Below are positions 1 to 11,249 of a DNA stretch of 64,000 nucleotides, in pieces. Made by a program: the position numbers and the translations under genes. Source of the stretch: Ligustrum vulgare (Eukaryota > Streptophyta > Magnoliopsida > Lamiales > Oleaceae); the NCBI GenBank assembly GCA_963555705.1, contig OY743189.1, forward strand, positions 4,605,501 to 4,669,500. Reading direction: 5' to 3'. The first letter of the stretch is position 1. Every line of letters starts with the position of its first letter. The notes under the pieces were generated by a model that was not told the origin of the DNA, did no database searches, and was given only the letters and a program-made list of their open reading frames with translations.

Positions 1-412
1 AGCCGCTTTGCGGTGGAATGAATGTTAACCGCTTTGCGGTTTTACTTGTAAATGCGACCTGGTTCCAAATAAGAATTGCCCACTATTATCTGATTGACTA
101 GAAGTTACATCAAGTGAGCTCACGATGGAAATGTTAAGTGAAAGTTTTTGAAATTTTAAGTGAAAGTTTGAAAAGTGTGAAAGTTGTGAAAGGTTAAAGT
201 GAATGTGGATACATACTTCAAAATTTTTAAAGCATTTCATGTTATAAGCATACATTCATGCATAAAGTTTACTTACTGAGCTTTAGCTCACCCCAATCCC
301 TCCCCAACATTTCAGGTGATGAAAGTTAGGTGATCCGAGGAGAACACTTGGCGGATGACTCAGACAGTACCCGCTGTCGCCCTTATTTAATAAAGTTAAA
401 TTTATTTAAGAT
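1..412 (+). repeat. LTR-derived repeat, truncated at window start
   Basis: This block is repeated, diverged and in reverse complement, at about 50,945-51,370. Shared landmarks are the AAGCGG/CCGCTTTGCGG motifs, the stretch around CAAATAAGAATTGCCCAC, the CTTACTGAG...GCTCA...CCCAATCCC run and the TTTCAGGTGATGAA motif. The other copy lies inside a solo LTR, so this is probably part of a related LTR. Similarity fades after AATAAAGTTAAATT near 405-412 and no terminus or target duplication is visible. No gene is seen here. Confidence 0.6.
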
Positions 413-1189
413 ATACTTTTGATTTCTTCACTTTTCTTCCTTATTCTCTTCAATTGGCCCTTTGCTCTTCTTCATGTTTACAATTTAACTCTAAAAATCG
501 TCCAATTCTTTCATATTTGCTCCATTTGCTTCACTACCACAACTTTGGTTTCTTTTCTGAAATATAAACAAATATGAACCAAATGAATAGCCAAAATTCT
601 CAAACAAACATATAAAATTCTACTCTTGGCACATAAATAAGTATACAAAATACACTTATCACCCCACTTCTCAAACAACATTAGGATATTTCCAATTGGT
701 TGCAGCCATCATAGAGGATATGCTTCTAGCAGCTCGTGACTTCCTTCTCGAGCTCGTGAGTGCAATATACAGCTGAGCTCCTGAGTACTGGACTAGGAGA
801 TTGAGAATGTTGTCCCCATTCTGCTTTTTCTTTAGAAAAACACAATAAAAATTTCAGAGTGAGGTTCTTGGGTGTCCCAGTGTAAAAATTCTTTTGTTTC
901 TTGTTTCCAGTCATGCTCATGTTGGTAGCTGTTACTTTCATCACAAATTTTCCTCAATTTATAATGAAATTGACAAAATCTCCTTGTATCTTTATTAGAA
1001 TGTTCAGGATGTATTCTAAGACACTCATTTTTTAATGCAATACATTTGAATTTTAATATACGAGAGTTGATCCTGAATATCCTTCTCTATACATTTGCTT
1101 ATCTTTGATATCCTTGTGGCTTTGGAGTTGCCAAGTTCTCCAACATTTTTGATAAAATTACACAACATTGCCTTATAAAATATGTTTCC
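413..1189. other. Intergenic stretch without a recognisable gene
   Basis: This is AT-rich DNA with short open frames only. A minus-strand 72-codon frame (726-944) matches no family I recognise and has no supporting splice or start context. The 3' side ends at the target duplication of the hAT element that follows. Confidence 0.4.
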
Positions 1190-1197
1190 CGTGCACA

Positions 1198-1968
1198 CAG
1201 TGGCGGATCCAGCCGAGAAGTCAAGCTAGAGCGTTAAACGTTGACCCCATCGACCGTTGACCATTGACCGACGAAAGTCAACTATCGCAGTAGCGAGATT
1301 GTGAATATTATTTAACGAAATAATATTAAAATTAATCAATCAATGTAGAAATAAACAAACAATTATTCAATAAATCACAATTCAAAATTTCAATACTCAC
1401 AAAATCTCAATAATCACAATTCACAAATTCAATATTTGGAGTATTTTTTATTTACTCACACAATCATGTATTATATATCATAATCATACTATTCAAAAAA
1501 AAAAAAAAAAAGGAAATTATTTAATTAGATGGAACAAGTAATACAAGACTAGTACTAGAAATTAAGGAACAAAAAATCCCATAAGGCCCAAATAATATCA
1601 ATCCATAAGCCCAAATCAATCATTTAAAAAAATAAAATAATTTGAGTTTGGGCCACTTTTATAAGGCCCAAACAATGAATAACAGAATAAGGGTCCAGTC
1701 CAACAACTTCATCTTCTTCCTTGGCATCCTTGCGCTGGTTCTGTCTTCCGCCATTTCCTACCTTCAGCCAATGCATATGAACTTGAAAATAAATTACATA
1801 AACATACAAATCAGAGAGAAATCAAACAAAGAACCATAAACTAAATCACATAAACTAAAAATCATTCTAAAATCTCAGGTTCCAACTTAAAAAATAAATA
1901 AATAAATAAATTCTAAAATAGCTCGGTCGGCGATCGAGGTAGCGCGGCCGCAGCTGGATCCGTCCCTG
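1198..1968. mobile_element. Non-autonomous hAT-type element, 771 bp
   Basis: The ends form imperfect terminal inverted repeats: CAGTGGCGGATCCAGC on the left and, read from the other strand, CAGGGACGGATCCAGC on the right. The flanks are an 8-bp target duplication with one mismatch, CGTGCACA (1190-1197) and TGTGCACA (1969-1976). CAG-starting TIRs with 8-bp duplications are typical of the hAT superfamily. The interior is AT-rich, includes a poly-A run near 1,495-1,511 and repeats of AAGGCCCAA, and has no transposase frame, so it would have depended on a transposase made elsewhere. Confidence 0.8.
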
Positions 1969-2007
1969 TGTGCACAGAACATGCATGAAATTGGTATAGA
2001 AAAAGTG

Positions 2008-2376
2008 TGTTGAGCTCCCAAGCTCCTTTTCACAGATTGAAGAAGAAGAACCAGCGAGAAGAATGTCCAGCAAGAACCGATCCCAGCCTGTTTATTGTTC
2101 CTTGTTTGAGCTCAGTTTATGACCACTTAAACACACCGGAACATGGCACCGTCGTCCTCGAGAAATGGCAACCGGATCTAGGCTCGCCGGAGGTAGCAAG
2201 ATTTCGCCGGAGATATTGGACCTCTCCCACTTCTACCTCTCCACCCAAGAATGTGCCAAGTCTCTTTGAAACAAGAAAGGTTTCCCCCTCTTATTCAAAA
2301 TTCAAATTCCATGGGTAAGTGAAGTCCCAATCATAGGGTGCCATGTGGATTAAGTGGACCACCACTATATTCCACA
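2008..2376 (-). repeat. Copia 3' LTR
   Basis: This is the LTR downstream of pol on the minus strand. It is identical to 7556-7924 apart from two visible substitutions (CCGTCGTC versus CCATCGTC, and GGTGCCATG versus GGTGTCATG). It has TG...CA termini and abuts the AAGTG target duplication. Confidence 0.93.
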
Positions 2377-2393
2377 AATCTTCACCTTGGGCC
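2377..2393 (-). other. Copia polypurine tract
   Basis: Read on the minus strand, the bases just before the 3' LTR include AAGGTGAAGATT, the purine-rich primer position for plus-strand DNA synthesis. Position and composition fit plant Copia elements. Confidence 0.65.
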
Positions 2394-2494
2394 ACCTTAA
2401 TCCATTACCAATTTCTCCGGTTACAAGTGCTATCCATGTGTGTGTGGTCTAATAAATCATCATCGCTCACTCCAGCCAAGTACCTGCAAAACAA

Positions 2495-5400
2495 CTAACC
2501 ATTATCAATAGCAAGAATTGATAAACACTTGTTGAATTTACCTGCCGCAAGTACCTTTGTCCCGACATATGCAGGATTATCATCAGTTGCAATTTTAAGC
2601 AATGTAAACTCACCTGAAGCTAACTTCTCCCTAATGAAATGATACTTTACCTCAATGTGCTTAGACCTTTCATGATAAACATGATTTTTACATAACATTA
2701 AAGCACTTTGACTATCAGTAAATATCATAGCAGTTTCATTTAAGAAGTTCAATTCACACAATAGTCCTTTTAACCACATGCATTCTTTTACCACTTCAGT
2801 GAGTGCAACATATTCAGCTTCAGTGCTGGAGAGTGTAACAATAGATTGCAACTATGATTTCCATGTGATACAATTATCACCCAAACATAAAAAATAAGAA
2901 GTGGTAGATTTCCTCTGATCTTTATCACCTGCAAAATCAGAATCTACATATCCCTTAAGCTCAAGCTTATCACTTCTCCTTTCAAACACTAACCCCCTTT
3001 TAAGAGTTCCCGCTAGATATCTTAATAGCCATTTTAATGCAGCCCAATGAGGTTTACCTGGGTTAGACATAAACCTACTCAATAAACTAACTGCATATGC
3101 AAGGTCCGGTCTAGTAGTAATCATAGAATACATCACAGACCCAATGGCATTAGCATAGGGAACATTACTCATTTCTTGCTTTTCATCTTCATTTTTAGGA
3201 CATTGTGCAGATGATAAATTTATGTGTGCAGCTAATGGTATATTGACAGACTTAGCGAGTTTCATGCCAAATTTGGTTATCACCTTGTCTAAATAAGACT
3301 CTTGATTAATAGTCAGTCTATTATCAGCCCTATTCCTTTTAATAACCATGCCAAGAATCTTTCTTGCCTCTCCCAAGTCTTTCATGTCAAATTCCGATTT
3401 TAAAAGGTTTTTCATTTTAACAATTTCAGCTTTACTAGAACTAGCAAGCAACATGTCATCCACATATAACAACAAATAAACTTCACAGCCTATCTTACAG
3501 TTATTATAATACAAACATGCATCATATTCACTCCTTTTAAAACCAATTTTAAACATATAAGCATCAAATTTCTTATACCATTGCCTAGGACTCTGCTTAA
3601 GGCCATACAAGGACTTTCTAAGCAAGCACACAAGTTCCGACTTACCCTTCACCTCAAACCCTTGAGGTTGAGTCATGTAAATCACCTCATCCAATTCCCC
3701 ATGAAGAAAAGCGGTCTTAACATCTAGTTGCTCTAATTCCCAATCATATTGGACAACTAAGGCTAAGACTAACCTGATAGTTTTATACTTAATAACAGGT
3801 GAAAACACCTCATTATAGTCTATCCCTTCTCTTTGAGTAAATCCTTTAGCTACCAATCTAGCTTTATATCTTAAAGGGTCATTAGCTTCTACTCCTTCTT
3901 TCAACTTGTAGATCCATTTACAATGGACTACCTTCTGATTCCTTGGTTTTTCAACCAACTTCCAAGTCTCATTTTGTTTCAGAGACTGGATTTCCTCCTT
4001 CATAGCCTTTTTCCAATTTTCAGACTTTTCACAATTGATCGCTTCCTCAAATGAAGCAGGTTCAACTGAATCTAAGGCTTCACCTGAAACTAAGACATAC
4101 TCAATCAAATTAGAAGAGACGTACTTCATATTTGGTCTAACTTGTCTCCTCTCCCTATCTCTCACTAATTGGTAGTTTTCCAAATTAGTACCTGCAGATG
4201 TTTCTTGATCAGGGACTTCCGTTTCAGGAATTTCAGGAATTTCAAGTTCAGGTTGCTCTACCATGACTTCTTGTTCCGCTTCTACTTGAGGTTGGGTTTC
4301 ACTACCCTCTGGATTATCTTCACCTAATCTCTTCACCTCAAAGTCAATCTTCTTCTCAGTACAAGATTCCCCCTTCTCAGTTTGTCTATTTATGGTCTTA
4401 AGACAAGGCATATCGAGTTCATTGAACTTCACATCTCGACTGTTGATAACTTTCATGCCCTTACCATCTAAAACCCATAACCTGTAACCTTTCACTCCCT
4501 CTGGATAACCTAACATGACACACTTAGTAGCCCTAGGGTCTAACTTACCCTCAACCTGATGTGCATAGGCCACACAACCAAATACTCTAAGGTGTGACAA
4601 ATCTGGAGGTTTCCCAGTCCACAATTCTTGGGGAGTCTTAAAGTCAACAGTACTAGAAGGTGACCTATTTATCAAATAGGCAGCGGTACAAACAGCTTCA
4701 CCCCAAAAGCCTTTAGCTAACCCCGAACTAATCAGCATGCATCTAACTTTATTCATTAAAGTCCGATTCATCCTCTCAGCTACCCCATTCTGCTGGGGGG
4801 TAGATCTTACAGTCCTATGCCTTCTGATACCTCTATCCATGCAAAAGGTATCGAACTCAAAGTTGCAAAACTCTAGACCATTGTCCGTCCTAAGAGTTCT
4901 TACACTTTTCCCCATTTGTTTCTCAACCAAGGCAATCCAGGACTTGAACTTACCAAAAGTGTCAGATTTGGATTTAAGGGGATACACCCAAACTTTCCTC
5001 GAGTAGTCATCAACAATAGATAGGAAAAATCTACTACCTCCATTTGTAGGATGTTTTTCTGGTCCCCACAAATCAGCATGAATGTAGTCTAAGGGTCTGT
5101 TAGTGTTGTGTTCACCTATCCCAAAGCTAACCCTATGTGACTTTCCTAGAACACACGTCTCACAAAAGCTTAAAGGTATAACACTATCCTTTCCTAGTAA
5201 ACTCTGATCACTAAGACACTTCAACCCCTTGTTTCCTATGTGTCCCATCCTTTTATGCCAAAGATCTGATCTATCTTCATAAGTTGTAGATAATGCAGAC
5301 TCGTAGGCCTTTAACGCTTTACCTTCAAGGATATACAATCCATTCCTCTTGGGACCTTTCATAACAACTAGAGAGCCTTTACTCACTTTCATAGTACCGA

Positions 5401-6601
5401 AATGAGATCTGTACTCATAACCCTCATCTTCCAAAATGCCCAAGGAAATGAGGTTCCTCGCAAGGCCCGGGACATACCTGACATTCAGAAGAGATCTGAT
5501 CATGCCATCATGCATCCTAATAGCAATATCACCAACTCCTTCCACAGTCTGTGTATAGTTGTCCCCCAAGTACACTTTCCTAGGCTTAACTTCTCTATAG
5601 TTATAAAACCAAGATTTAACAGGACTCATATGGACAGTGGCACCCGAGTCTAAAACCCACTCACTGTCAAAATCAATTTCAGACACATTCATCGCTTGTG
5701 GTCTATAAAGGGTATTGTCGACATTATCATCATCACATGTCACGGTCATCATATGAAGACTATCAAAAGCATCACCTACAGCAACTAGGTTCTGGTCATC
5801 ACTCTGCTGAGGTCTATGTTTCTTCTTAAAGTCATCACAGTCTCTTTTGAAATGTCCAATTTTACCACAATAGTAGCATTTCTTAACACTCTTATCCCGA
5901 GACTTGGACCTACCCTTCGATTTTCCTCTACCCTTCTTCGTTTGGAAGTGGTTTTCTCTCGACTCTCTCGACTCATTTCTCCCTCTAAAACCACTAAACA
6001 AACTCTCTTCCCTCGAGCTGCTACCCCTTGACTCCCTCTTCATCTCGAGCTCCCTAGCCCTTAAAGCCTCAACTACAATATCTAAGGTCACAGTGTCCCT
6101 AGCATATGTAATAGCATTCCTAACATCTCTATAAGATTCAGGCATGGCATTTAGCATAATAGCAGCGAGATATTCATCATCAAATTTCTTTCCATTGTGG
6201 GTCAAACACTTGACAAGACTGTTAAACTCACTCAAATTAGATTCAAGATCCTTTCCTTGATCCAATTTATAGTTGAAAAGTTTTTGAATTAAGTGAATCT
6301 TCTTCGTTAAAGATTTTGTCAAAAAAAGTTTGTCAAGTGCTTCCCACAAATCTTTAGCAGTCGTATGCTTTTCAACTTGTCCCACTATATCATCAGATAA
6401 ATGCAATATTATACAACTATGTGCAATTTCATTTATCTCAGCAATTTCATCAGGTTTATCTAACAATGCTTTTCAATAAGTACTAGGGTCCTCAAGTGCT
6501 TTAAAAACTCTTTGTTGAATTAAAATAGCCTTCATTTTTTGCTTCCAAATGGAATAATCTCCCTTACCGTTAAATTGTGACAATTCAACACGAGAACCCA
6601 T
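2495..6601 (-). pseudogene. Copia gag-pol polyprotein with two nonsense codons
   Basis: This single reading frame of about 1,369 codons starts at the ATG at 6599-6601 and ends at a stop at 2495-2497. In order it encodes a UBN2-type Gag, a CCHC knuckle (CYYCGKIGHFKRDC, about codons 241-254), an aspartic protease (LDSGAT, about 314), the integrase His-Cys region (about 450) and DDE core (DLWGP, RTDNG), reverse transcriptase (YVDDML, about 1045) and RNase H (DSDFAG, about 1218; TEAEY, about 1260). The frame is never shifted but is broken twice. TGA at 6473-6475 (codon 43) sits where relatives usually have Trp. TAG at 2852-2854 (codon 1250) lies between WKS and LQSIV in RNase H. A shorter Gag-Pol from a later start could still be made. 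Together the parts would form virus-like particles and copy and integrate the element. Confidence 0.93.
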
Positions 6602-7541
6602 AATGCAAATAATGAAAATTCAAACAAGTTAACACAAAGCAATTACCCACACTCAAATGCAAGATCAAACCAATTTCACCAAAATTACTCTTCAAGATGA
6701 TCACACAAATAATATAATAACAAGTAATACACGACAATTTCAAGAAATTAAGCACGTAGTCAAATTCTAATCCTATGTGAGTTCTACCAACAAGCAATGG
6801 TTACCGGCAAGGTAACCCCCAACACTATGTAGCCACCTCACAATAGCCTCTAGAATATGAAATACGTAATGAAAATAAGGGATAGCCAATGCAAACCGAG
6901 CGGACTTTTCAATGTCCGTATAATCGAGAGTTGATTTTGCAAAATGGACTTCGAAAATGGAACGAGCAGGTCGAGCTGAAGATTCTGTCGGAAAATGCCT
7001 CGCCGGACCGCCGCGCCGGAGTTCTACCGCCCCTGCCGGAAAATTCTCAAAAAACACAGAAAGATGCTCCTCGTCGTTACGAATCCAACGGTGGTGACCA
7101 TTTCGCGATTGGAGCTCCCTACCGGCCGGAATCGCTGTTTTTCAGTTTACCAACATTTTCTTCTCCGGCGAATAACTCCTGTTTCAACCGTCGGATTGCC
7201 CTCAAATTTCAGGCGAGTCTTCTCCTCGAAGAGCCCGTTCTAATGGAGGTGACCGATCGTCGATCGGAGTTCTGGATCGGCCGGAATCCCACTTTTTCAG
7301 TCCGTTTTTCACAGCTTTCTTTCGCCGTTTGCCGCCGTCTCAGCCACCGGAATTGCTCCACCTTCTGGTCGAGTGTTCTCCACGATGAGGCGGTTCTTTT
7401 GGTGTTGGTCTTGCTCCGATTGGTTGGCCAGAGGTCGGGTTTTTGAAACGGGTCAGTGATTTTTTTTTTTCTTTCTCTCCTCCTTGCTTCCAGTGGTCTG
7501 TGCTTCTCCAACTGCTTCCTTCGCCCAGCTATTTCACCATA
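6602..7541 (-). other. Copia 5' leader, unusually GC-rich middle
   Basis: This is about 940 bp of untranslated leader between the PBS and gag. The part around 6,980-7,440 is much richer in G+C and in CCGG/CGCC words than the rest of the element. It carries open frames on both strands (for example 6889-7446 plus and 7209-7511 minus). None resembles a known domain, and the composition alone can explain the open frames. It may hold RNA structure for packaging or translation, or captured host sequence; neither is shown. Confidence 0.55.
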
Positions 7542-7553
7542 GCTCTGATACCA
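7542..7553 (-). other. Copia primer-binding site (initiator Met-tRNA)
   Basis: Minus-strand TGGTATCAGAGC lies two bases inside the 5' LTR. It is complementary to the 3' end of plant initiator methionine tRNA, which primes minus-strand DNA synthesis. Confidence 0.9.
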
Positions 7554-7555
7554 TT

Positions 7556-7924
7556 TGTTGAGCTCCCAAGCTCCTTTTCACAGATTGAAGAAGAAGAACC
7601 AGCGAGAAGAATGTCCAGCAAGAACCGATCCCAGCCTGTTTATTGTTCCTTGTTTGAGCTCAGTTTATGACCACTTAAACACACCGGAACATGGCACCAT
7701 CGTCCTCGAGAAATGGCAACCGGATCTAGGCTCGCCGGAGGTAGCAAGATTTCGCCGGAGATATTGGACCTCTCCCACTTCTACCTCTCCACCCAAGAAT
7801 GTGCCAAGTCTCTTTGAAACAAGAAAGGTTTCCCCCTCTTATTCAAAATTCAAATTCCATGGGTAAGTGAAGTCCCAATCATAGGGTGTCATGTGGATTA
7901 AGTGGACCACCACTATATTCCACA
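7556..7924 (-). repeat. Copia 5' LTR
   Basis: This is the promoter-bearing LTR for the minus-strand element, next to the PBS on its inner side and the AAGTG target duplication on its outer side. Its length equals the 3' LTR (369 bp). Confidence 0.93.
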
Positions 7925-7929
7925 AAGTG

Positions 7930-9120
7930 GTTAAAAGCTATTGAAAAAGGAGCCTCATCAACCGGGCATTGACCACTATTTCCTCCATGTAAGAATGGTG
8001 GAAAAGGTCCTTCTATCCAGGATTCAATTTTTTTAATACCAATGTATTCTACACTTAAAAAGGTGTTAATTTTTTATTTTCCCCCCCTTTTTACCCTTCA
8101 ACCGTAAACAAAAGAAAATTTTCAAAATTCGAAATCTTCAACACGGAGAAGCAAGCGAGATTTACGTATTCAAATTACAATATCTAAAAATTTAATCATT
8201 CTTAGTATTCTTGATAAGTACTATTTTGTACTTATCTTAGCCATCATGTTTAGATAATTGGGAATTATTTGAAGTGTATTTTTGCTCAATTGTGTGGATA
8301 TTTTGATTGCTTTTGGTAAAACTTGAATTTGAAGGTGATTGGAGCTTAAGAGAAGAATAAGGACCAAAAGTGAAAGTTTGGACATATGAGTCTAAGATAT
8401 GACTAAATAAGAAAATAAATCAAAAGTGGAATACTTTTCCTATATTACGTTAAGTCAATAGAAAATCTGCAAATCCAGCTCCTACTAAACCTCTTCAAAT
8501 AGATTTAGTAATTTTAACATCGAGAAGGATGGGGTTGAGACTCTTTAACTAAAATACATCAACGATAGCAAGCCTACCCATTTTTATTAAAACAATAATT
8601 AATGGATACAAAGGGTAAAACCATGTCATTCAATAAGTGAATTTTCATAGAACTTTTAAATATCATTAAAAAAGAAAACCCTATCCTTTGGAATAAGTGT
8701 TGATTGTTACTAAAGTGGAGGGATGATCATAACAAGATCTTATGGTCCATTTGACACGGACATTTTATGTAGAAAATGGAAACTAAAATTAATTGCTTGA
8801 TTGCATTTTTGGTGGGTGAAAAATATTTTCTTTCTTGTCATGATTTTTGTAATTTTCCTTGAAAATAAGGAAAATATTTTCTTTTGATTTTAGTTGAGAA
8901 TTAATTTTCCACCTTTGCCACACTTTCAATTATCAATTTCACTTTCAATCAAATTGCAACGATCTACAAACTTTGACGTCCTTTATTATCTATTATGATG
9001 TAATAAAAGTATTTTATAATTTATATAATTATTTTGAAGTGTAAAGAATGAAAAATGTATTCTAACGAAAGAGAAACGAAAATATTAAATAAAGAAATGT
9101 TACGTCAAAAATATATTTAA
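7930..9120. other. Intergenic DNA with an LTR-like fragment
   Basis: No gene is seen. At about 8,212 the sequence TGATAAGTACTATTTTGTACTTATC looks like the start of a Tat/Athila-type LTR, with a small inverted repeat around GTACTATTTTGTAC. No matching 3' end or target duplication was found. Around 8,760-8,960 there are runs of GGAAAATATTTTC-type sequence that look MITE-like but lack clear borders. Confidence 0.35.
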
Positions 9121-9870
9121 AGTGTCCCTTTGTTCGAGACTTTTTCTAGTACTTCCGACCTTATTTTATTACATGTGATACATGTATGACTAAGTTCTCA
9201 GAGTGAACTTTAAGAATATGAAAATGGTTTGTCATTCCGACCAACGGATAGCCCTCGGTGAGTTTTTAAAGTTAAGACGGTAAAAATGGTTAACCCGAAA
9301 ACTGTTTTGAGTGATCTACTTTTAAAAGCCATAACTTCCTCCTCGGTTATCCATTTCTTGCGCCGTAAATTGCACATTAAAGCACTTCATGATTACTTTG
9401 AAATGGTACCAAGAAACCAAGATTTCAACTTCGTTTGATACATCAAAATCAAGCTCAAACTCGGCTGCATGAAACTAGAAATTTGAAAAAAAAAGTAGCA
9501 TGAGGTGGCATTTCTCTCTCACGGCTGCATGCTAGACCTCCACCTCCTCCTTTATAGTATTCCTTAGTCATCCAATATATAGTTTACAGCTCCTACTTTT
9601 CATGGCTTCATTCTTCCACCTCTTGCTTTGGTAAAGAAACGGTTTTGTTTATTTATTGTAAAAATAAGGTAAAAATATTGTATGGCCATAGCTTTCTCCA
9701 TTTCATGCTACCACTTAATTCTATAAATATCTATTGGTTTACGTCAATTTGAGACACCAGAAATTTAGTAGAAAAACCGAGGTGGTTACATATGTTCCTT
9801 TCCTTCCTCTTTCAATTATAAGTTATAATACGGGTTTGAATATTGTAGTTAGGATCAAAGACATGTTAAT
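9121..9870. repeat. Probable Del/Tekay-like LTR fragment
   Basis: The stretch around ATAACTTCCTCCTCGGTTATCC (about 9,330) and the following 500 bases resemble the body of long plant Del/Tekay chromovirus LTRs from memory, with a TATA-like CTATAAATA near 9,730. Borders are not visible, so this is tentative. No gene is present. Confidence 0.3.
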
Positions 9871-9977
9871 ATAATAACATGATCTTGATAACCTAAATTA
9901 AATTATGGTCAACAAAATATGGCAAAATTCTTGAGGAAAACCCAAAAACTAGTATTGGAGATGCTGAACAGACTGCA

Positions 9978-10520
9978 TGTATCGATACACCATGAAGCTT
10001 GAAGACGAACCTATATCGATACTTGTTCATGGAATATCGATACATCGATGAGCAAAAATTACAGAACATTGTTTTAGGCACTTCTGGACTGATGTGAGTG
10101 GGATATGTTTAATTGTTTAATTGTTGAATATATAAAGAAATTTGTTTTACTTGATATAAATTTAATATGATCTCGGTATAAGTTTTTTTATATTTAATCT
10201 TGGTATTGTTATCACTAATGTTAGCTTAACATTAATAGATATTTAGCTGGTTAACTGAATTTATTTTCGCTAACATTATATTGACGCTAACACTTATTAA
10301 TTCATTTATAAAAGAAATGGCTTATTTAAAAGGGATGATCGAAGTTATCATCGTTAACTGTATTATTAGATTTCTTGAATAATCTTTGTTCTTATTTAAC
10401 CTGTATTAAAATGATGAGTTAACTTTAACAGTTCACTTGCCATCTATTTGTAAAATATTAACCTTATGTATAAATACATTGAAATCATAAAAAATTTCCG
10501 TTCTCTTATGTATCGATACA
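9978..10520. repeat. Cluster of TGTATCGATACA palindromes
   Basis: Perfect 12-mers TGTATCGATACA occur at 9978-9989 and 10509-10520. Partial copies (ATATCGATAC, ATATCGATACATCGATG) lie at about 10,012-10,050. The surroundings are AT-rich without a gene. I recall this word in plant LTR sequences, so an LTR origin is likely but not proven here. Confidence 0.55.
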
Positions 10521-10809
10521 TGAGGTACTAAACCAGAATTATTTGGATGTTTAAAGTAATCCTTGCTCTTGTTTATGTGGTCTTAGACTTATTAATTATC
10601 TAGTCTTGACAAATAATAATACATCAGGGATCCCAACTCATTGTTTGAAACTCATGGTATAGAAACCACCTTTGTAAAAGAACTCGTGAAATAAACTTCA
10701 TGATTGAACTCAGGGGTTAAATTCCCTAATTGTGCGCGCTCGAGATATTAGTTGATTGTAATATGGGCCCCATTAAAAGTCATGCTCTCTTGAAAAGACA
10801 TACATTTGC

Positions 10810-11110
10810 ACCTGTCTTGATTATATGAACTTGAATACGTTAACTGGACTCAACTTGAATATATGTCTTGCCTCGACTTGTCTTGATTATATGACCTTAT
10901 TGTAGAAATTTACTAGTTTAAATATGTGAGACATGATCTTAAATATATGAAGTATGACTTGACTAGAATATGTTAATTTGACTTGATTTGAATATAATAA
11001 ATTGACTTTACTGGACTGGATATAATTTGAAATATATATAATCTAAAATGACTAGACTTGAGATTGGACATGATTTGGATATATGGCTTGACGTAAATAT
11101 AGGGTTGACA
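10810..11110. repeat. Degenerate short tandem repeats (TTGACTTGAATATAT-like)
   Basis: Many near copies of a roughly 20-25 base unit follow each other, built from words such as ACTTGAATA, TTGACTTGA and TTGATTATATGA. The units are diverged and of uneven length. There is no open frame of note (11048-11233 is a shadow). It resembles an aged minisatellite. Confidence 0.5.
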
Positions 11111-11249
11111 TGTTTAATAAGTAAAACTTGCATGAATTTTGAATATATGAGGTCAACTTATCTACGTGCAATACCACATGGCACCACACTTCACTCACTG
11201 GGCAAGTTTATGTTCATTCCACGTGACATCTAATATTTTAGGTAATAAT

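Larger units (their letters stand above)
2008..7924 (-). mobile_element. Complete Ty1/Copia LTR retrotransposon
   Basis: This element has two 369-bp LTRs (2008-2376 and 7556-7924), each running TGTTGAGCTC...TATTCCACA on the plus strand. It is flanked by a perfect 5-bp target duplication AAGTG (2003-2007 and 7925-7929). It has an initiator Met-tRNA primer-binding site, a purine-rich tract next to the 3' LTR and one gag-pol reading frame in Copia domain order (protease, integrase, RT, RNase H) on the minus strand. By eye the LTRs differ at only two sites, so insertion was recent. The domain sequences resemble the Tork/Tnt1-type lineage from memory; that lineage call is inference. Two nonsense codons suggest this copy does not make a full polyprotein. 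Confidence 0.95.

Noticed and set aside
726..944. 72-codon minus-strand frame
   Set aside because: No recognisable domain, no splice context and no conservation evidence; it looks like chance in AT-rich DNA.
2007..2318. 103-codon plus-strand frame, repeated at 7555-7866
   Set aside because: It is the Copia LTR read in the antisense direction; its duplication is that of the LTR.
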